Assembly (NCBI RefSeq): GCF_000092205.1
Contig: NC_014216.1
Location: 1,240,001 to 1,304,000, forward strand
Source of the DNA: Desulfurivibrio alkaliphilus AHT 2
Lineage (GTDB): Bacteria; Desulfobacterota; Desulfobulbia; Desulfobulbales; Desulfurivibrionaceae
DNA: 64,000 bases
Direction: 5' to 3'
How positions within the stretch are numbered: the first letter of the stretch is position 1; each line of letters opens with the position of its first letter. Below are positions 15,322 through 25,905 of this stretch, one piece after another. The notes below the pieces were generated by a model that was not told the origin of the DNA, made no database searches, and was given only the letters and a program-made list of their open reading frames with translations. The position numbers and the translations under genes are program-made.

Positions 15322-17814
15322 CTAAGATCGGCGGCCGGCAGGTGGGGTCACCGTCAGTTCCTGCTCGCTGATGGCCCGCTCCTGGTAGTAGAAGCGGAGT
15401 TTCCAGAGACCGTTGACGTTGTTCGCCTCGGGGGGGATGGTATGCGAAATCAGTTGGCGGCGGCCGTTGTGCACCGTCTGCCGCTGGCTGGCCACCTGGC
15501 GGCCGTCGGGACCGAACCAGCGGATTTCCAACTCCAGCGGGCTATCGGCGGGGATGAAATTTACCGCAAACAGGGCCCCGAAGGTAACCCCCGGCCGGCC
15601 GGGGATGCTGTCCGGGGCCGAGGCAAACAACTGGCGGCGCAACAGGGCCGCCTCGATATTGCTGGACTCACCGATCACCCTTCCCAGTTCGCTCATCCCC
15701 TGGTACTGCTCGGCAATCATCCCGGCCCCTTCAATATCCACCCCCCAGATCTTCACCGGCCGTCCATCATCACCACCGGTCGCTTCTTCTTCCAGCATCA
15801 GGGCCGCCAATGTGGCCGACTGCTCGGGCCGTGAATCATCACCGGCCTTGGGCTCGTACCCCTGGGCCTGATCCAGCATTCTTGCTTTGTCGAGATTTTT
15901 AACATTGAACAGGCTGGCCCGGGTGAGGTTGGCCTCGGCAAAGACGGCCCGGTTGAAATCGGCGTCATTGAGGCTGGCGCCGCTTAAAATCGCCCCGGAA
16001 AGATCGGCGTCGGTGAGATTGACCCAGCGCAGATCGGACCGGCTGAGGTTGGCCCGGGCGAGATTAGCCTGGCGCAGATCGGCATTGCTCAGGTCGGCAT
16101 CGGCCAGGTCGGCATCCCGCAAGTTGGCGTTGACCAGGTTGGCGTTGCGCAAGTCGTAACGGATCATCCGGCCGCCCAGGGAAACGGCGCTGCGCAGGCT
16201 CTGCAGTACCGAGGCCCCGGCTCCCAGGTTGACCCCGGTAAGATTGGCCTCCCGCAGGTCGGTATTGCTCAGGTCGGCATCCACGATGGTGGCCCAGGAG
16301 AGGTCGGCCCGGTTCAAAGAGGCATGGCTCAATCGCACCCGCCGGAGATTAGCCTCGCGAAGCACCGCCCCGGTGACAATGGCATTGCTGAGATCAGCCC
16401 CATGCAGGTCGGCCTTCTGCAAAGAGGCGTTGGTCAGGTTACCCCGGATCATCGAGACCCGGGAAGTCAGGTCGGCCCCATCCAGGTTGGCATTGGTCAG
16501 GTTGGCCTCCAGCAGCTTGGCCCCGGCCATTATTGCTTCACTGAACACCGCGGCGGTGAGGTTGGCCCCGGTGAAATCGGCCTGGCTGAAATCCGCTTGC
16601 TGGGCCGCCACCCGGGTCAAATTGGCGGCCCGAAAATCGGCATTTCTGGCCACCGCCGACAGCAGCCGGGCCCCATGGAGGGTACCGCCGGCAAATACCG
16701 CCTTGTCCAGCCGGGCACCGGCCAGATCGGCGGCACTGAGATCGGCCTCCAGCAGGCTGGCGTCGGTGAGATCCACCCCACGTAAATCGGCCCCATAAAG
16801 GTTGCTCCCGGCTAGATTAGCTTTGACCATCTTTACTCCGGCCAGGGCCAGCCGGCTTAAATCGGCCCCCTCTAAAACTGCTCCGGCCAGGTTGGCCTGC
16901 TGAAAAACCCCGCCGGTAAGATCGGTGCCGCTGAAAATAGCCCTGGAAAGATCGGCGCCGCTGAAATTGGCCTGCCGCAATGTGGCCTCGCGAAAATCGG
17001 CCCGGCGGGCGTCAGCATGGCGGAAATCGCTTTCGCTGAACAATACCTGCCGCAAATCCGCCTGCCGCAAGCGGGCCTGGCTGAAATTGGCCCGGGAAAG
17101 ATCGGCCCGGCGCAGGTCCGCCCCACCCAAATCGGCCAAAGCCAGGCTGGCTCGCGCCAGGTTGGCGTCCACCAGCTTGGCCTCCCGCAAGTCTGCCTCG
17201 CTGAGGTCGGCGTGCATCAAGTCCGCCCGGCTGAAATCAGCACCACGCAAGTTGGCCCCTTGCAGGTTAACCCCATGCAGACGGCTATCGGCAAAGTTCA
17301 CGCCCCGCAGATCCAGCCCGGCCAGGTTCAGGGTGCTGAGGTCTTTCCCCTGCAGATTGCGATCTCCAGCCAGGGCCTGTTGCACCTGGCCCATGGCGAT
17401 CTGTTCCCGGGCCTCGAGGTCATCCAGCACCGCCGGGGCCGCGGGTGGGGCCGGAATCATCATGGTGGCAAAGGGGAGCCTGGAGGCCAGCGGTTGCTTG
17501 CCGCCCTCCCCCATCAGATAACCGGCCAGGGCCGCAGCGCCCACCAGCAGCAGAATCCCGGCCACCGTAACCCCGCGCCCGGGGCGCAACCATGGCCGCC
17601 GGTGAGCCGGTCGTCCCGCTTTGGCCTGCTTCACCGCCTGCACCGGAGCTGCAGCCTGGACCTGCCCTTTGGTTTTGCACTGCGGGCAGGGAACGGTTTT
17701 ACCGGCATGACGCCCGGCCACCTCCCGCCTGAAATCACAGGCCGGGCAGTGGAAAACCGCCGGCGGCTCCGCCGCCGCCCCTTCCGGGTTCTGTTTGGTA
17801 ACTGGTTGTTTCAT
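15322..17814 (-). CDS. membrane-anchored zinc-ribbon protein with very long pentapeptide-repeat domain
   Basis: An 830-residue protein. An N-terminal zinc ribbon has Cys pairs at 23/26 and 43/46 (FHCPACDF, VPCPQCK). Arg-rich sequence then precedes one membrane helix (about 81-101), predicting the ribbon in the cytoplasm and the rest outside. Roughly residues 152-668 are pentapeptide repeats of the A(D/N)Lxx type, e.g. ANLRGADFSRADLMHADLSE, about 100 in a row. They should form a right-handed beta-solenoid of some 25 coils. The C-terminal ~150 residues look like a beta-sandwich (LELEIRWFGPDGRQV, GLWKLRFYYQ). Function is unknown. It is divergent from a penicillin-binding protein gene, which hints at an envelope role. 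Confidence 0.85.
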   Translation of the reverse strand: MKQPVTKQNPEGAAAEPPAVFHCPACDFRREVAGRHAGKTVPCPQCKTKGQVQAAAPVQAVKQAKAGRPAHRRPWLRPGRGVTVAGILLLVGAAALAGYLMGEGGKQPLASRLPFATMMIPAPPAAPAVLDDLEAREQIAMGQVQQALAGDRNLQGKDLSTLNLAGLDLRGVNFADSRLHGVNLQGANLRGADFSRADLMHADLSEADLREAKLVDANLARASLALADLGGADLRRADLSRANFSQARLRQADLRQVLFSESDFRHADARRADFREATLRQANFSGADLSRAIFSGTDLTGGVFQQANLAGAVLEGADLSRLALAGVKMVKANLAGSNLYGADLRGVDLTDASLLEADLSAADLAGARLDKAVFAGGTLHGARLLSAVARNADFRAANLTRVAAQQADFSQADFTGANLTAAVFSEAIMAGAKLLEANLTNANLDGADLTSRVSMIRGNLTNASLQKADLHGADLSNAIVTGAVLREANLRRVRLSHASLNRADLSWATIVDADLSNTDLREANLTGVNLGAGASVLQSLRSAVSLGGRMIRYDLRNANLVNANLRDADLADADLSNADLRQANLARANLSRSDLRWVNLTDADLSGAILSGASLNDADFNRAVFAEANLTRASLFNVKNLDKARMLDQAQGYEPKAGDDSRPEQSATLAALMLEEEATGGDDGRPVKIWGVDIEGAGMIAEQYQGMSELGRVIGESSNIEAALLRRQLFASAPDSIPGRPGVTFGALFAVNFIPADSPLELEIRWFGPDGRQVASQRQTVHNGRRQLISHTIPPEANNVNGLWKLRFYYQERAISEQELTVTPPAGRRS

Positions 17815-18085
17815 CGCCCCACACTTATTTGCTACCAGATCTGTAACTCAAACAAAGATATTATTGTACCTGCGGCTGCCGCCACCTGCCATAGCATATC
17901 GGCATTCCCCGGCGGCACCTGAGAACTTTTCCGCCAATTATCCCCCTTTTGTTTTGCCTGGCATCACCCGGGTCGGTTATATTCACCCCCGGGCGGCAAC
18001 TTGCCGACAAGTTAGTAATCGTTCAGCCGCACCATTAAATAATCCGTACCTGCAACCTGAACAGGCTTACCGGCAGATCGTTATC

Positions 18086-20941
18086 GTGAGCAGCCCCAAA
18101 GATCAAAAAACCACCGACCAGGCAACCGGCACCGCCAAACAATCTGCGGCCGCCGGCCGGCAGGACTCGCGCCGGCGTGACCCCCGGGAACAGGCCCTCA
18201 AATACAAGGCCTTCAAACACACCTTTTCCGAGGACGCCATCCGCCGCGGTTTAAGCGACAAGGCCCTGGACAAAAAATTGCGTCGCAGCAACAGCCTGGT
18301 GGAACGCTACCGGCATTACCTGGAGTTGCGCCAGCAGGCCGGGCTTGTCAACCTGGCCTACCCCTGGCGCAACCCCTTCAACTGGCTGATGTTCGCCACT
18401 TTTTTCTGGCTGCCGCGCGTGCTGCGCTGGGGGGTGCTGACCCTGCTGGCTTTGCTGGCCATCAATTACATCCCAGGCCCCACTCAGCATATTGTGGAAA
18501 TCCTGGCCGCCCGGGCCGTCTACGACACCGCTCCCATCGCCCGTCTGCCCGCCAGCCTGGAAAGCTATGCCCATTCGGCCCGGATTGTCGACCGCCAGGG
18601 CAATACCATCAAGTCTTACGGGCGGCGCCAGGTTACCCTGGAGGTGCCGGAACCGGCCAGAAAAGCGATCCTGGCCTGTGAAGACCACTACTTCCTGCCC
18701 CACGATGCTTATCCCTGGTATGTTAATGCCTTCCTGATTCACCCCGGGGTAAGTTGGTTCAACATGGCCGGTGCCGTCCGCGACACCCTGCGCGGCACCC
18801 CCCGCGGGGCCAGCACCGTGGTCATGCAGAACGCCAAAAAGATTCTGGGCAATACCCAGCGGACGGTGGCCAACAAGCTGGAGGAGATCATCCTGGCCTA
18901 CATGATGGTGGCCCGTTTCGGCAAAGAGCAGAACCTGGATTTTTATATCAACACCGTGCCGGTGGGGGCCAATATTTACGGCCTGCCGGCGGCCGCCGAG
19001 AGCTATTTCCGCAAAGACCTGGAGGAACTTAACTACCAGCAACTGGTGGCCATCGGCGCTTTCATTCCCAACCACTTCCGCCAGGTCGCCTTTTACCGGA
19101 TCGTCAACGGGCGGAATTTCGACGAGCTGGACCCCAACCTGGCCGGCCATGCCCGGGCCGCCATCAACAAGGTCAACCTGGCCCTTGCTCATCTCCACCG
19201 CCTGGGGGAGATCAGTGAGCGCGAATACCGGCAGTGGCGCTTGCACGACGAGGAATCGATCCGCAACATCGGCTTCCGCGACTTTCGCTCACCCTTGTAC
19301 GGCGAAGAGGAGTGGACCTCGTGGAACGTTATCCGGGAAGTAACCTCACGGAGCTACCGGATCAACGGCCGCGAAGTCAGCGGCAGCCAACTGCTGCTGG
19401 ACCAGCCGGGCGATGTGGTCATCGAAACCGCCATCGACCTTAACCTTACGGAAAACGCCAAAAAGATCATTGACGACTTTCTAAACTCGCCTGAATATCG
19501 CAATGTCCTGCGCCGCAGCAACCGCAATCTGTGGCGGCGGGAACTGGCACGCTACGACCACCTGCCCCGCCAGGCCCCTTTCGAAGATTTTGCCGGCTTT
19601 ATGGAGCAGCTTGAACGGCACCTTAATGTCGGCGTCATCGCCGTCAATCAGCACGGAGAAATAGTCTCTTACGTGGGCGGCAAGGAGTTTGGCGGCGCCG
19701 AGGGGGCCGCCAACCTGATCGCCGCCGAAACGGACAATACCGACGGAACCGATGGCCAGGCCGCCTCCCCGCCCCGCCCGGTGATCATCGACCTGATGAA
19801 CCGCCGGGCCACCGTAACGCCATCCTCCACCATCAAGCCGGTGGTGGGTTACTACGCCATGGTGGCCGCCGATGTTAAACCGGAGCACACCTTTGCCGAC
19901 GAGCCGGTGGAGTTCAAGTACATGGAGGAAGAAGGGCGGCAGATCTGGCTGCCCCGCAACTGGTACGACTACGACCAGCGCGGCAGCGGCAACAACCGTT
20001 ATCGCGGCCGGCAATACAGCCTGACCGAGGCCCAGGTGCTGTCGGTAAATACCATCTTCGCCCGGCTCTACACCAACCGCCTGGTGCAAAACGCCATGCT
20101 CAGCGCCTTCGACCGCCTCGGCCTGGAGTACAACCGGGAAGATGCCCGCTACTGGCCCTTCGGCATCGGCGCCACCGACCTGCCGGTGCAACAGTGGCTG
20201 GCGGTTTACAACGCCTTTCTGGACGGCTTTTACCGGGAACCGACCTTTGTCAGCCGAATCACGGTCAACGACCGGGTGATCTACCAGCGAGCCGAAGACC
20301 CGGCCTTGCGCCCCCTGCCGCTTTTCGATGCCCGGCGGGAGCGGGAGGCCAGCCTGAAAATTTTACATGAAGTGGTCAGCCGGGGCACCGGCGTAGCCAT
20401 GCGGGACAACTTCCCTTACTTCCGCAACCTGGTTTCCGGCAAAACCGGCACCGCCCCCCAGGGGCGCTCCTCGCTGTTTGTCAGCCACTTCAACCCGCAG
20501 CGGGACCGCGGCCGTTACCAGGATGAAACCCTGACCATGATGGTGCTTTTCACCACCAATACCGGCGGCTTTAAAAGTGTGGGAATGTCCAGCGAAGGCC
20601 CGGTTAAAGTGGCCGGCGAGATTTACAACCACCTTTTTCAGCAACGCCTGCAAGAGATGATGGACCGCAAAATCGACCAGGCCCGCCAGGACAACGCCCA
20701 TTTTCGCAACAACCACGTCTACTGGGCCAACGTCAACCGGTACCTGGACACGCTGCTTAACGACCGTTGCCCGGACAGCCGCCACCATATCCATGAATAC
20801 GTGGTGGGAGTTGACGGCTTTGCCGAGGCGGTGGAACAGATCCTGAGCCCCAACAACCAGATTTATACCGGCCGGGACGAAATTTTCAACGCTCTGGTCC
20901 GCTACTATTGCGACCAGGAACGCATAATCCGTATCGACTAA
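18086..20941 (+). CDS. class A penicillin-binding protein (GT51 plus transpeptidase)
   Basis: A probable bifunctional peptidoglycan synthase, 951 residues from GTG 18086. One membrane segment (about 102-130) is followed by a transglycosylase domain: [11 protein letters not shown] (catalytic Glu199) and [15 protein letters not shown], a variant of the usual GGSTITQQ motif, then [11 protein letters not shown]. The transpeptidase motifs are all present: STIK at 581-584 (nucleophile Ser581), SVN at 653-655 and KTG at 786-788. The ~100-residue Lys/Arg-rich N-terminus before the membrane helix is long. The frame stays open further upstream, but that stretch overlaps the divergent gene. The true start is uncertain because GTG 18086 lacks a good ribosome site. 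Confidence 0.85.
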   Translation: MSSPKDQKTTDQATGTAKQSAAAGRQDSRRRDPREQALKYKAFKHTFSEDAIRRGLSDKALDKKLRRSNSLVERYRHYLELRQQAGLVNLAYPWRNPFNWLMFATFFWLPRVLRWGVLTLLALLAINYIPGPTQHIVEILAARAVYDTAPIARLPASLESYAHSARIVDRQGNTIKSYGRRQVTLEVPEPARKAILACEDHYFLPHDAYPWYVNAFLIHPGVSWFNMAGAVRDTLRGTPRGASTVVMQNAKKILGNTQRTVANKLEEIILAYMMVARFGKEQNLDFYINTVPVGANIYGLPAAAESYFRKDLEELNYQQLVAIGAFIPNHFRQVAFYRIVNGRNFDELDPNLAGHARAAINKVNLALAHLHRLGEISEREYRQWRLHDEESIRNIGFRDFRSPLYGEEEWTSWNVIREVTSRSYRINGREVSGSQLLLDQPGDVVIETAIDLNLTENAKKIIDDFLNSPEYRNVLRRSNRNLWRRELARYDHLPRQAPFEDFAGFMEQLERHLNVGVIAVNQHGEIVSYVGGKEFGGAEGAANLIAAETDNTDGTDGQAASPPRPVIIDLMNRRATVTPSSTIKPVVGYYAMVAADVKPEHTFADEPVEFKYMEEEGRQIWLPRNWYDYDQRGSGNNRYRGRQYSLTEAQVLSVNTIFARLYTNRLVQNAMLSAFDRLGLEYNREDARYWPFGIGATDLPVQQWLAVYNAFLDGFYREPTFVSRITVNDRVIYQRAEDPALRPLPLFDARREREASLKILHEVVSRGTGVAMRDNFPYFRNLVSGKTGTAPQGRSSLFVSHFNPQRDRGRYQDETLTMMVLFTTNTGGFKSVGMSSEGPVKVAGEIYNHLFQQRLQEMMDRKIDQARQDNAHFRNNHVYWANVNRYLDTLLNDRCPDSRHHIHEYVVGVDGFAEAVEQILSPNNQIYTGRDEIFNALVRYYCDQERIIRID

Positions 20942-20967
20942 CCGAAATAAAAAGGAGAGCGGCAACC

Positions 20968-21528
20968 ATGGCTAAAATAGGACGCAACGACCCCTGCCCT
21001 TGCGGCAGCGGCAAGAAATTCAAAAAATGCTGCCTGGAAAAACAGCGCCTGGCAGGGCGCACCCCGGCCGCGGCCAGCCAGCCGCCGTCACTGACCGGCG
21101 AGATCAAGACCCTGCAGGAAGCCGCCGCGGGCCGGCAGGTGCTCTTTAAAACCCTGGGGGTTTTTGTGCTCTTCACCACCCAACCGGGTGATGCCTGGGT
21201 GCTGGAGGTTACCGAGATGGACGCAGTGCAGGTGGCCCGAGAAGGCGAAGCCATCGCGGTGGAAATCGAGGAGACCCCCGAGACCCTGGAGATCAACTGG
21301 ACCCACCGCTTCCAGCTTACCGACAAAGGCCGGAAGCTGGAGCTGGAAAGTTATGCCGATCAGGGCACGAGCACCATTCCCCAGTGCCCCACCCAGCAGA
21401 TCCGGGCCGCCGTGAAAAAGATCAAGTCCCGGCTCTCGCCGGAGTTGCTGGAGTCGATCCACCTGCAGCAACAGCAGGAAGAAGAAAATGCGCTGAGGCG
21501 AGGGGTTAAAAGTAGTAGCCGAAGTTGA
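20968..21528 (+). CDS. SEC-C motif protein
   Basis: A 186-residue protein starting with [22 protein letters not shown], split here as MAKIGRND and [13 protein letters not shown], the zinc-binding SEC-C motif also found at the end of SecA. The remainder is acidic and mixed alpha/beta without a recognised domain; it may be a small-molecule or protein adaptor. The ATG at 20968 has AAAGGAGAG 8 bases upstream, favouring it over an upstream frame extension. It lies 26 bp after the penicillin-binding protein gene, probably in the same transcript. Its last 23 bases overlap the convergent porin gene. Confidence 0.8.
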   Translation: MAKIGRNDPCPCGSGKKFKKCCLEKQRLAGRTPAAASQPPSLTGEIKTLQEAAAGRQVLFKTLGVFVLFTTQPGDAWVLEVTEMDAVQVAREGEAIAVEIEETPETLEINWTHRFQLTDKGRKLELESYADQGTSTIPQCPTQQIRAAVKKIKSRLSPELLESIHLQQQQEEENALRRGVKSSSRS

Positions 21529-22693
21529 TATTGAAGCGATACTCCCACTTATCGTCGGGGTTGGCCCCGAAGCGCTCCCAGCCGGAGGTGTTGCCGACAA
21601 AGTCGTTACCGTTGGAGTAGGCCAGATCGGTGTAGCTGTACCAGTTGCCGCGGGCCCAGGCCGCTCCGATGACCAGCATTTCGCTGTCGTTGAAGCCGCT
21701 CTCGGTCTTCATCAGCGAGCTGTACTCAATGTAGGGCAGCAGGTAATCCAGCCAGTCCAGGCCCGGGGTTTCCAGGTAATAGCTTAACGATACCGCCGGA
21801 ATCCAGGCCTCGGCCGCTACTTCCGTGGTGTAGTCGTGGGCGCCCATTTTCACCAGGGTATCGGTGCCCAGGGGCTGATCTTCGTCCACATCATATTTGT
21901 AGTAGGTCAACTGGGTGGCCAGGGTCCAGTTCTGCCATTTGGTCACCACGTGCAACGAGCCGGCGTAATGATCGCCATCGCTTTGCGGGCCGTTGCTCTT
22001 CAACTGGCCGTACTGGGCTGAGGCGCCAAGGTCCAGGGCCACCCCGGCGGCGGTGGTTAAGTGATAAATACCGCGGATATTGAACTGGTTGCGCTCCTCA
22101 TAGCCATCCCCGCTGGTATCGACCACGTCGTAGGAGTAACGGGCGGCCTTGGTATTGCTGCCGGCGTAAGCCCCTTCATCGGCATAATAGTAGGCGACAT
22201 CAAGGGTCCAGTTATCGAAGGGCCGGGTGTATTTGACCCCCAGGTCCATATCGTCGGCCAGCCCCACGTAGTAGTGCTGGTCGAACATCCAGCTCTGGGA
22301 CACCCCGTAGGGACCGGGGCCGAAGGGCACCCGGTTGACCCCCACCTGCAGTTGCGCATCATCCGGGAAGTTGTAACCCAGCCAACCGGTGTGGAGAAAG
22401 TGATAGCCGTCGTAGAAACGGTACTCGACCTTGCCCACCCATTGATCCTGGGCGTAATCCAGGTTGAGCCGGAAGGTGTCCAGGGTAAAGTTGCCGCCAT
22501 CCCCTTCCGCCCGGGAGGGGGAACCGATTTCCGGCTCATAGTCGCCGATGGTGTAGTTAACCCGCATGGCGCCGCCCAAGGTGAGCGGGCCGAGTTCAAT
22601 GGAGGCGGCAACCGGGGTCGGCAGCAGCAGCCCCGCGGTCAGCAGGCCGGCGGTCAGCAGGCTGCCGCCGGTTTTGGCAAAAATTATCCGCAT
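21506..22693 (-). CDS. outer-membrane porin-like beta-barrel protein
   Basis: A 395-residue exported protein. The N-terminus ([10 protein letters not shown], then [19 protein letters not shown]) is a signal peptide, probably cut after AAS or VAA. The mature part alternates hydrophobic and polar residues with many aromatic strand ends ([30 protein letters not shown]), and it ends in NINFGYYF with the terminal Phe used by the BAM machinery. These are the marks of an outer-membrane barrel. Substrate is not readable. The ATG at 22693 has CAGGGGAG nine bases upstream; an ATG 30 bases earlier is less likely. It may function with the adjacent BCCT transporter, with only 84 bp between them. Confidence 0.82.
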   Translation of the reverse strand: MRIIFAKTGGSLLTAGLLTAGLLLPTPVAASIELGPLTLGGAMRVNYTIGDYEPEIGSPSRAEGDGGNFTLDTFRLNLDYAQDQWVGKVEYRFYDGYHFLHTGWLGYNFPDDAQLQVGVNRVPFGPGPYGVSQSWMFDQHYYVGLADDMDLGVKYTRPFDNWTLDVAYYYADEGAYAGSNTKAARYSYDVVDTSGDGYEERNQFNIRGIYHLTTAAGVALDLGASAQYGQLKSNGPQSDGDHYAGSLHVVTKWQNWTLATQLTYYKYDVDEDQPLGTDTLVKMGAHDYTTEVAAEAWIPAVSLSYYLETPGLDWLDYLLPYIEYSSLMKTESGFNDSEMLVIGAAWARGNWYSYTDLAYSNGNDFVGNTSGWERFGANPDDKWEYRFNINFGYYF

Positions 22694-22777
22694 GGTTGTT
22701 TTCTCCCCTGTGGTTATGTTCATGTCTGTTTTCCTGGCTGGGTACCCCGTAATCGCTTCCCCTTCTGCAACGGGCCG

Positions 22778-24772
22778 CTAGCGCACCGCCTGGAGAAAAT
22801 GGACATGCCGTTCGTACTGCTCAAGCACGTCACTGATCACATAATCCTTGCTCCAGCCCATGATGTCGTAATCCTGCCCCCCTTCCAGCAGATGAACCTC
22901 GGCCCGGTAATACTTCAGGGCCTCCGCCCGGCTGGCACGGGTGTCGCGCATGACCAGGGTGGGTGCTTCATAGGGGCGGGGGCGCACCGAATACAGGAAG
23001 TCGACATCATCTTCGGCGGCATGTCGCACCTCGACCCAGACCCGGCCGTCCTCGCCTTCTTCCACCCGGGCGTCAAGCTGCTGCCGGCGAAACTCATCGG
23101 CCACCTCATGCAGCGCCGGCTTGACCACCGTCTCGAGAAACTCCCTGACCTCCCTTTTGCTGGGCTGATGGATCAGGGTCCGCAGCCGCTGTTTCCAACT
23201 CAGCGCCGCATGGGGTCCCCGGGGCATCACCCGGGCTTCGCGCAGGCTGACCCTTTTAACCCCCTCGATCTGCAGGGCCCGCAACAGCCCCCAGCACATC
23301 AGGATCATGATTACCGTAAAAGGCAGGGCGCTGGCGATGGTGGCGGTCTGCAGGGCCGCCAGGCCACCGGCCAGCAGCAGCGCCGCAGCCACCACCCCTT
23401 CCACCAGGGCCCAGAAAATCCGCTGCCAGGTGTGCGATTCATCCGCCCCGCCGGAAGTCAGGATATCCACCACCAGTGAGCCGGAGTCCGACGAGGTGAC
23501 AAAAAAGGTGATGACCAGCAGGGTGGCAATTAAGGCGGTGATGGATGAAAGGGGCAGGTGCTCGAAGAATTGAAAGAGCGCCACCGAGGTATCCGCCGCC
23601 ACCGCCTCGGAGAGGGCGGCAAGCCCCTGGATCATGATCATGTGCAGGGCGGTATCGCCGAAAAAGGTCATCCACATGAAGGTAAAACCCACCGGCACCA
23701 GCAACACCCCGACCACAAACTCCCGGATGGTGCGCCCCCTGGAAACCCGGGCGATGAACATGCCGACAAAGGGGGCCCAGGCAATCCACCAGCCCCAGTA
23801 AAACAGGGTCCAGCCGCCGATCCAGTCGGTGGGCTCATAGGCATACAGGTTGAAGGTCATTTCAAACAGCGAGGATATATACATCCCGGTGTTCTGGACC
23901 ATGGTCTGGAGCAGAAAAACCGTGGGCCCGGCCACCAGTACAAAGGCCAGCAGGGCGGCGGCCAGGATCATGTTGAGCAGAGAAAGGCGGCGAATGCCGG
24001 CGTCCAGCCCCAGGGCCACCGAGACAGTGGCAATGGCGGTGATCACCGCAATCAGGATCACCTGCACCCCCACCGTGCTGGGCACCGAAAAGAGATAGTT
24101 CAAACCCGAGTTGATCTGGATCACCCCGAAGCCAAGGGAGGTGGCCACCCCGAAAATGGTCCCCAGCACCGCAAAAATATCCACCGCGTGGCCGATGGGG
24201 CCGTAAATCCGCTCGCCGATCAACGGGTAAAAAGCCGAGCGGATGGTCAGGGGCAGGCCCTGGCGGAAGGAAAAGTAGGCCAGCGACAGGGCCACCACCG
24301 CGTAAATGGCCCAGGCATGAACCCCCCAGTGAAAAAAGGTGATCCGCATGGACTGCTTGGCCGCCTCGGCGGTTTCCGCATCGCCCACCGGTGGGCTGAC
24401 GTAGTGCATTACCGGTTCCGCCACCCCGAAAAACATCAGCCCGATCCCCATCCCGGCGGAAAAGAGCATGGCAAACCAGGACCAGTAGCTGTAATCGGGC
24501 TCGCTGTGGTCACTGCCCAGCTTTACCCGGCCATGCCCGGAAACCGCCAGGCCGACGACAAAGACCAAAAAACCGGCCACCGCCAGTACGTAAAACCAGC
24601 CGGCGGACTCGATAATCCAGCTCTGGGTGGCATCAAACAGGGTCCCGGCGGTTTCGGTGGCCACCATGGCGAAGGTGACGAAGGTCACCGTAAGCACGGC
24701 GGACAGAATAAAAACCGGAGGGTTCATCTGAATCCAGGAACTGCGCTGGGCGTTACCGGCTTGCTCTTCCAC
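22778..24772 (-). CDS. BCCT-family betaine/carnitine/choline transporter (BetT-like)
   Basis: A 664-residue inner-membrane transporter with twelve hydrophobic segments. The BCCT signature is clear: SAGMGIGLMFFGVAEPVMHY, FFHWGVHAWAIYAV, and GWTLFYWGWWIAWAPFVGMF. The C-terminal ~150 residues form a hydrophilic cytoplasmic tail ending LEQYERHVHFLQAVR, as in long BetT-type choline transporters that sense osmolarity. It would import a quaternary ammonium osmolyte or its precursor using an ion gradient; the exact substrate is not certain. The start was set at GTG 24772, which has AAGGAG five bases upstream. No betaine-synthesis genes are nearby. Confidence 0.93.
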   Translation of the reverse strand: MEEQAGNAQRSSWIQMNPPVFILSAVLTVTFVTFAMVATETAGTLFDATQSWIIESAGWFYVLAVAGFLVFVVGLAVSGHGRVKLGSDHSEPDYSYWSWFAMLFSAGMGIGLMFFGVAEPVMHYVSPPVGDAETAEAAKQSMRITFFHWGVHAWAIYAVVALSLAYFSFRQGLPLTIRSAFYPLIGERIYGPIGHAVDIFAVLGTIFGVATSLGFGVIQINSGLNYLFSVPSTVGVQVILIAVITAIATVSVALGLDAGIRRLSLLNMILAAALLAFVLVAGPTVFLLQTMVQNTGMYISSLFEMTFNLYAYEPTDWIGGWTLFYWGWWIAWAPFVGMFIARVSRGRTIREFVVGVLLVPVGFTFMWMTFFGDTALHMIMIQGLAALSEAVAADTSVALFQFFEHLPLSSITALIATLLVITFFVTSSDSGSLVVDILTSGGADESHTWQRIFWALVEGVVAAALLLAGGLAALQTATIASALPFTVIMILMCWGLLRALQIEGVKRVSLREARVMPRGPHAALSWKQRLRTLIHQPSKREVREFLETVVKPALHEVADEFRRQQLDARVEEGEDGRVWVEVRHAAEDDVDFLYSVRPRPYEAPTLVMRDTRASRAEALKYYRAEVHLLEGGQDYDIMGWSKDYVISDVLEQYERHVHFLQAVR

Positions 24773-24923
24773 GCTCTCTCCTTCTGCGGCTCGAAATTGA
24801 GCCAACATAAAGCAATAGTGATATTTTACAGGTAAAAATCGGCCCTACCCTAACATGCTCAGCCAAGCCAGCAAGAATAATTTTTCGGGCAAACTTTTTG
24901 GGGAAGAAAATCTATGGGCTGTC

Positions 24924-25475
24924 TCAGGCAGAGCCGCTGACACTGCCGAACAGGCCGATATCAACGCCGTGCGCCAGCGCTGCCTGCCGCCATTTACGGT
25001 GGTCGGGGGTGGCAAAGATGATTTCGTCGAGGGCCGGCAGCACCAGCCAGCCGTCAACACTCAGTTCGGCCTCCAACTGCCCCGGCCCCCAGCCGGCATA
25101 ACCCAGGGTGACCAGATAATGCTGCGGCCCATCGCCGGCGGCCAGGTCGTAAAACAAGCGCGGGTCTCGGGTCAGGGAGATGGTGGAACTTACCCGCAGC
25201 TGATTGCCGATTTGATAATCGACGGAATAGATCACAAAAACATGGCTGGTTTCCACCGGCCCGCCCAGGTAAACCGGCCCCAGCGGACTGCTGGGCAGGG
25301 GAATCTCGGCGTTGCGGAAGATATCCTCCAGTTGCACATCTTTAAGCGGCTGGTTGATGATCAGCCCCATGGCCCCTTCATCGTTGTGGGCGCAAAGATA
25401 AATCACCGTTTCCATGAAACGGGGATCGGACATCTGGGGGGTGGCAATTAAAAACTGACCTTGCAGGCTGTCCAC
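24924..25475 (-). CDS. yqgE: YqgE/AlgH family protein
   Basis: A 183-residue protein of the YqgE/AlgH (DUF179) family: GQFLIATPQMSDPRF at the N-terminus, VIYLCAHNDEGAMGLIINQP, VYLGGPV and YAGWGPGQLEAEL are all family hallmarks. Biochemical function is unknown; AlgH was originally linked to alginate regulation. Members normally begin with a MxSLxGxFLIA-like segment, which fits a GTG start at 25475 with AGGGG about 10 bases upstream. The open frame continues upstream into the palindromic repeat at 25.5 kb, so that longer version is unlikely to be translated. Confidence 0.9.
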   Translation of the reverse strand: MDSLQGQFLIATPQMSDPRFMETVIYLCAHNDEGAMGLIINQPLKDVQLEDIFRNAEIPLPSSPLGPVYLGGPVETSHVFVIYSVDYQIGNQLRVSSTISLTRDPRLFYDLAAGDGPQHYLVTLGYAGWGPGQLEAELSVDGWLVLPALDEIIFATPDHRKWRQAALAHGVDIGLFGSVSGSA

Positions 25476-25534
25476 GGTTGCAATACCCCTGGGTGGAATA
25501 ACAACGGTACAACCCGGCCGCATGACCGGATAAT

Positions 25535-25690
25535 GTAAGCGATCACGGGGCACCCCACCTTGCGGCGATCAGCCCGGCTTGAGTACCCGGTGGTGTACGC
25601 TGCGCCGGTCTGCTTGCCGCAATCTGGGGCACCCCGTGACCGCTTACTCCTTGGAAGATCGTCAGGCATGGGGTGTCCCGTGATCAGTTA
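25535..25690 (+). repeat. long palindromic repeat, type A copy 1
   Basis: The core element is 25535-25647 (113 bp), running from GTAAGCGATCACGGGG to CCCCGTGACCGCTTAC. The arms pair over 23 bp with three mismatches, and inside them TTGCGGCGATCAG faces CTGCTTGCCGCAA. A further arm in the same orientation as the right arm lies 18 bp beyond (about 25668-25690, ending GTCCCGTGATCAGTTAC), so the unit has three arms. It fills most of the yqgE-glgB spacer. A close copy lies at 33072-33224, and relatives at 29192 and 48254. Confidence 0.85.
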
Positions 25691-25905
25691 CGGATAATTC
25701 ACGCTACTGCTGTAGCTTGAGCCTACCTGATGGGTCTGGCAAAATCAATTGCAAAAAGCAGCGGGGCCAGGCAGTTGCAAGCCATTGGTGTTTGCACCGG
25801 ACATCTCATGATCTTTGCTTGTCAGCCCCGGCCAACCTGTGCTACAACAAACAGGCGTCCAGCCGTAAATTCACCAATATTACAATTTAAACCGAGCCAA
25901 CCCCC

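Noticed and set aside
15413-17922. Several long plus-strand frames opposite the pentapeptide gene
   Set aside because: Their Arg/Ala/Ser-rich repeating translations are the complement of the pentapeptide codons. The minus-strand product has a zinc ribbon, a membrane helix and proper repeats.
17795-18085. N-terminal extension of the penicillin-binding protein from TTG 17795
   Set aside because: It would overlap the divergent pentapeptide gene start, lacks a ribosome site, and its translation is unlike coding sequence.
22061-24835. Long plus-strand frames across the porin and BCCT genes
   Set aside because: They run antisense to two proteins with clear signal peptide, barrel and transporter motifs, and have no domain of their own.
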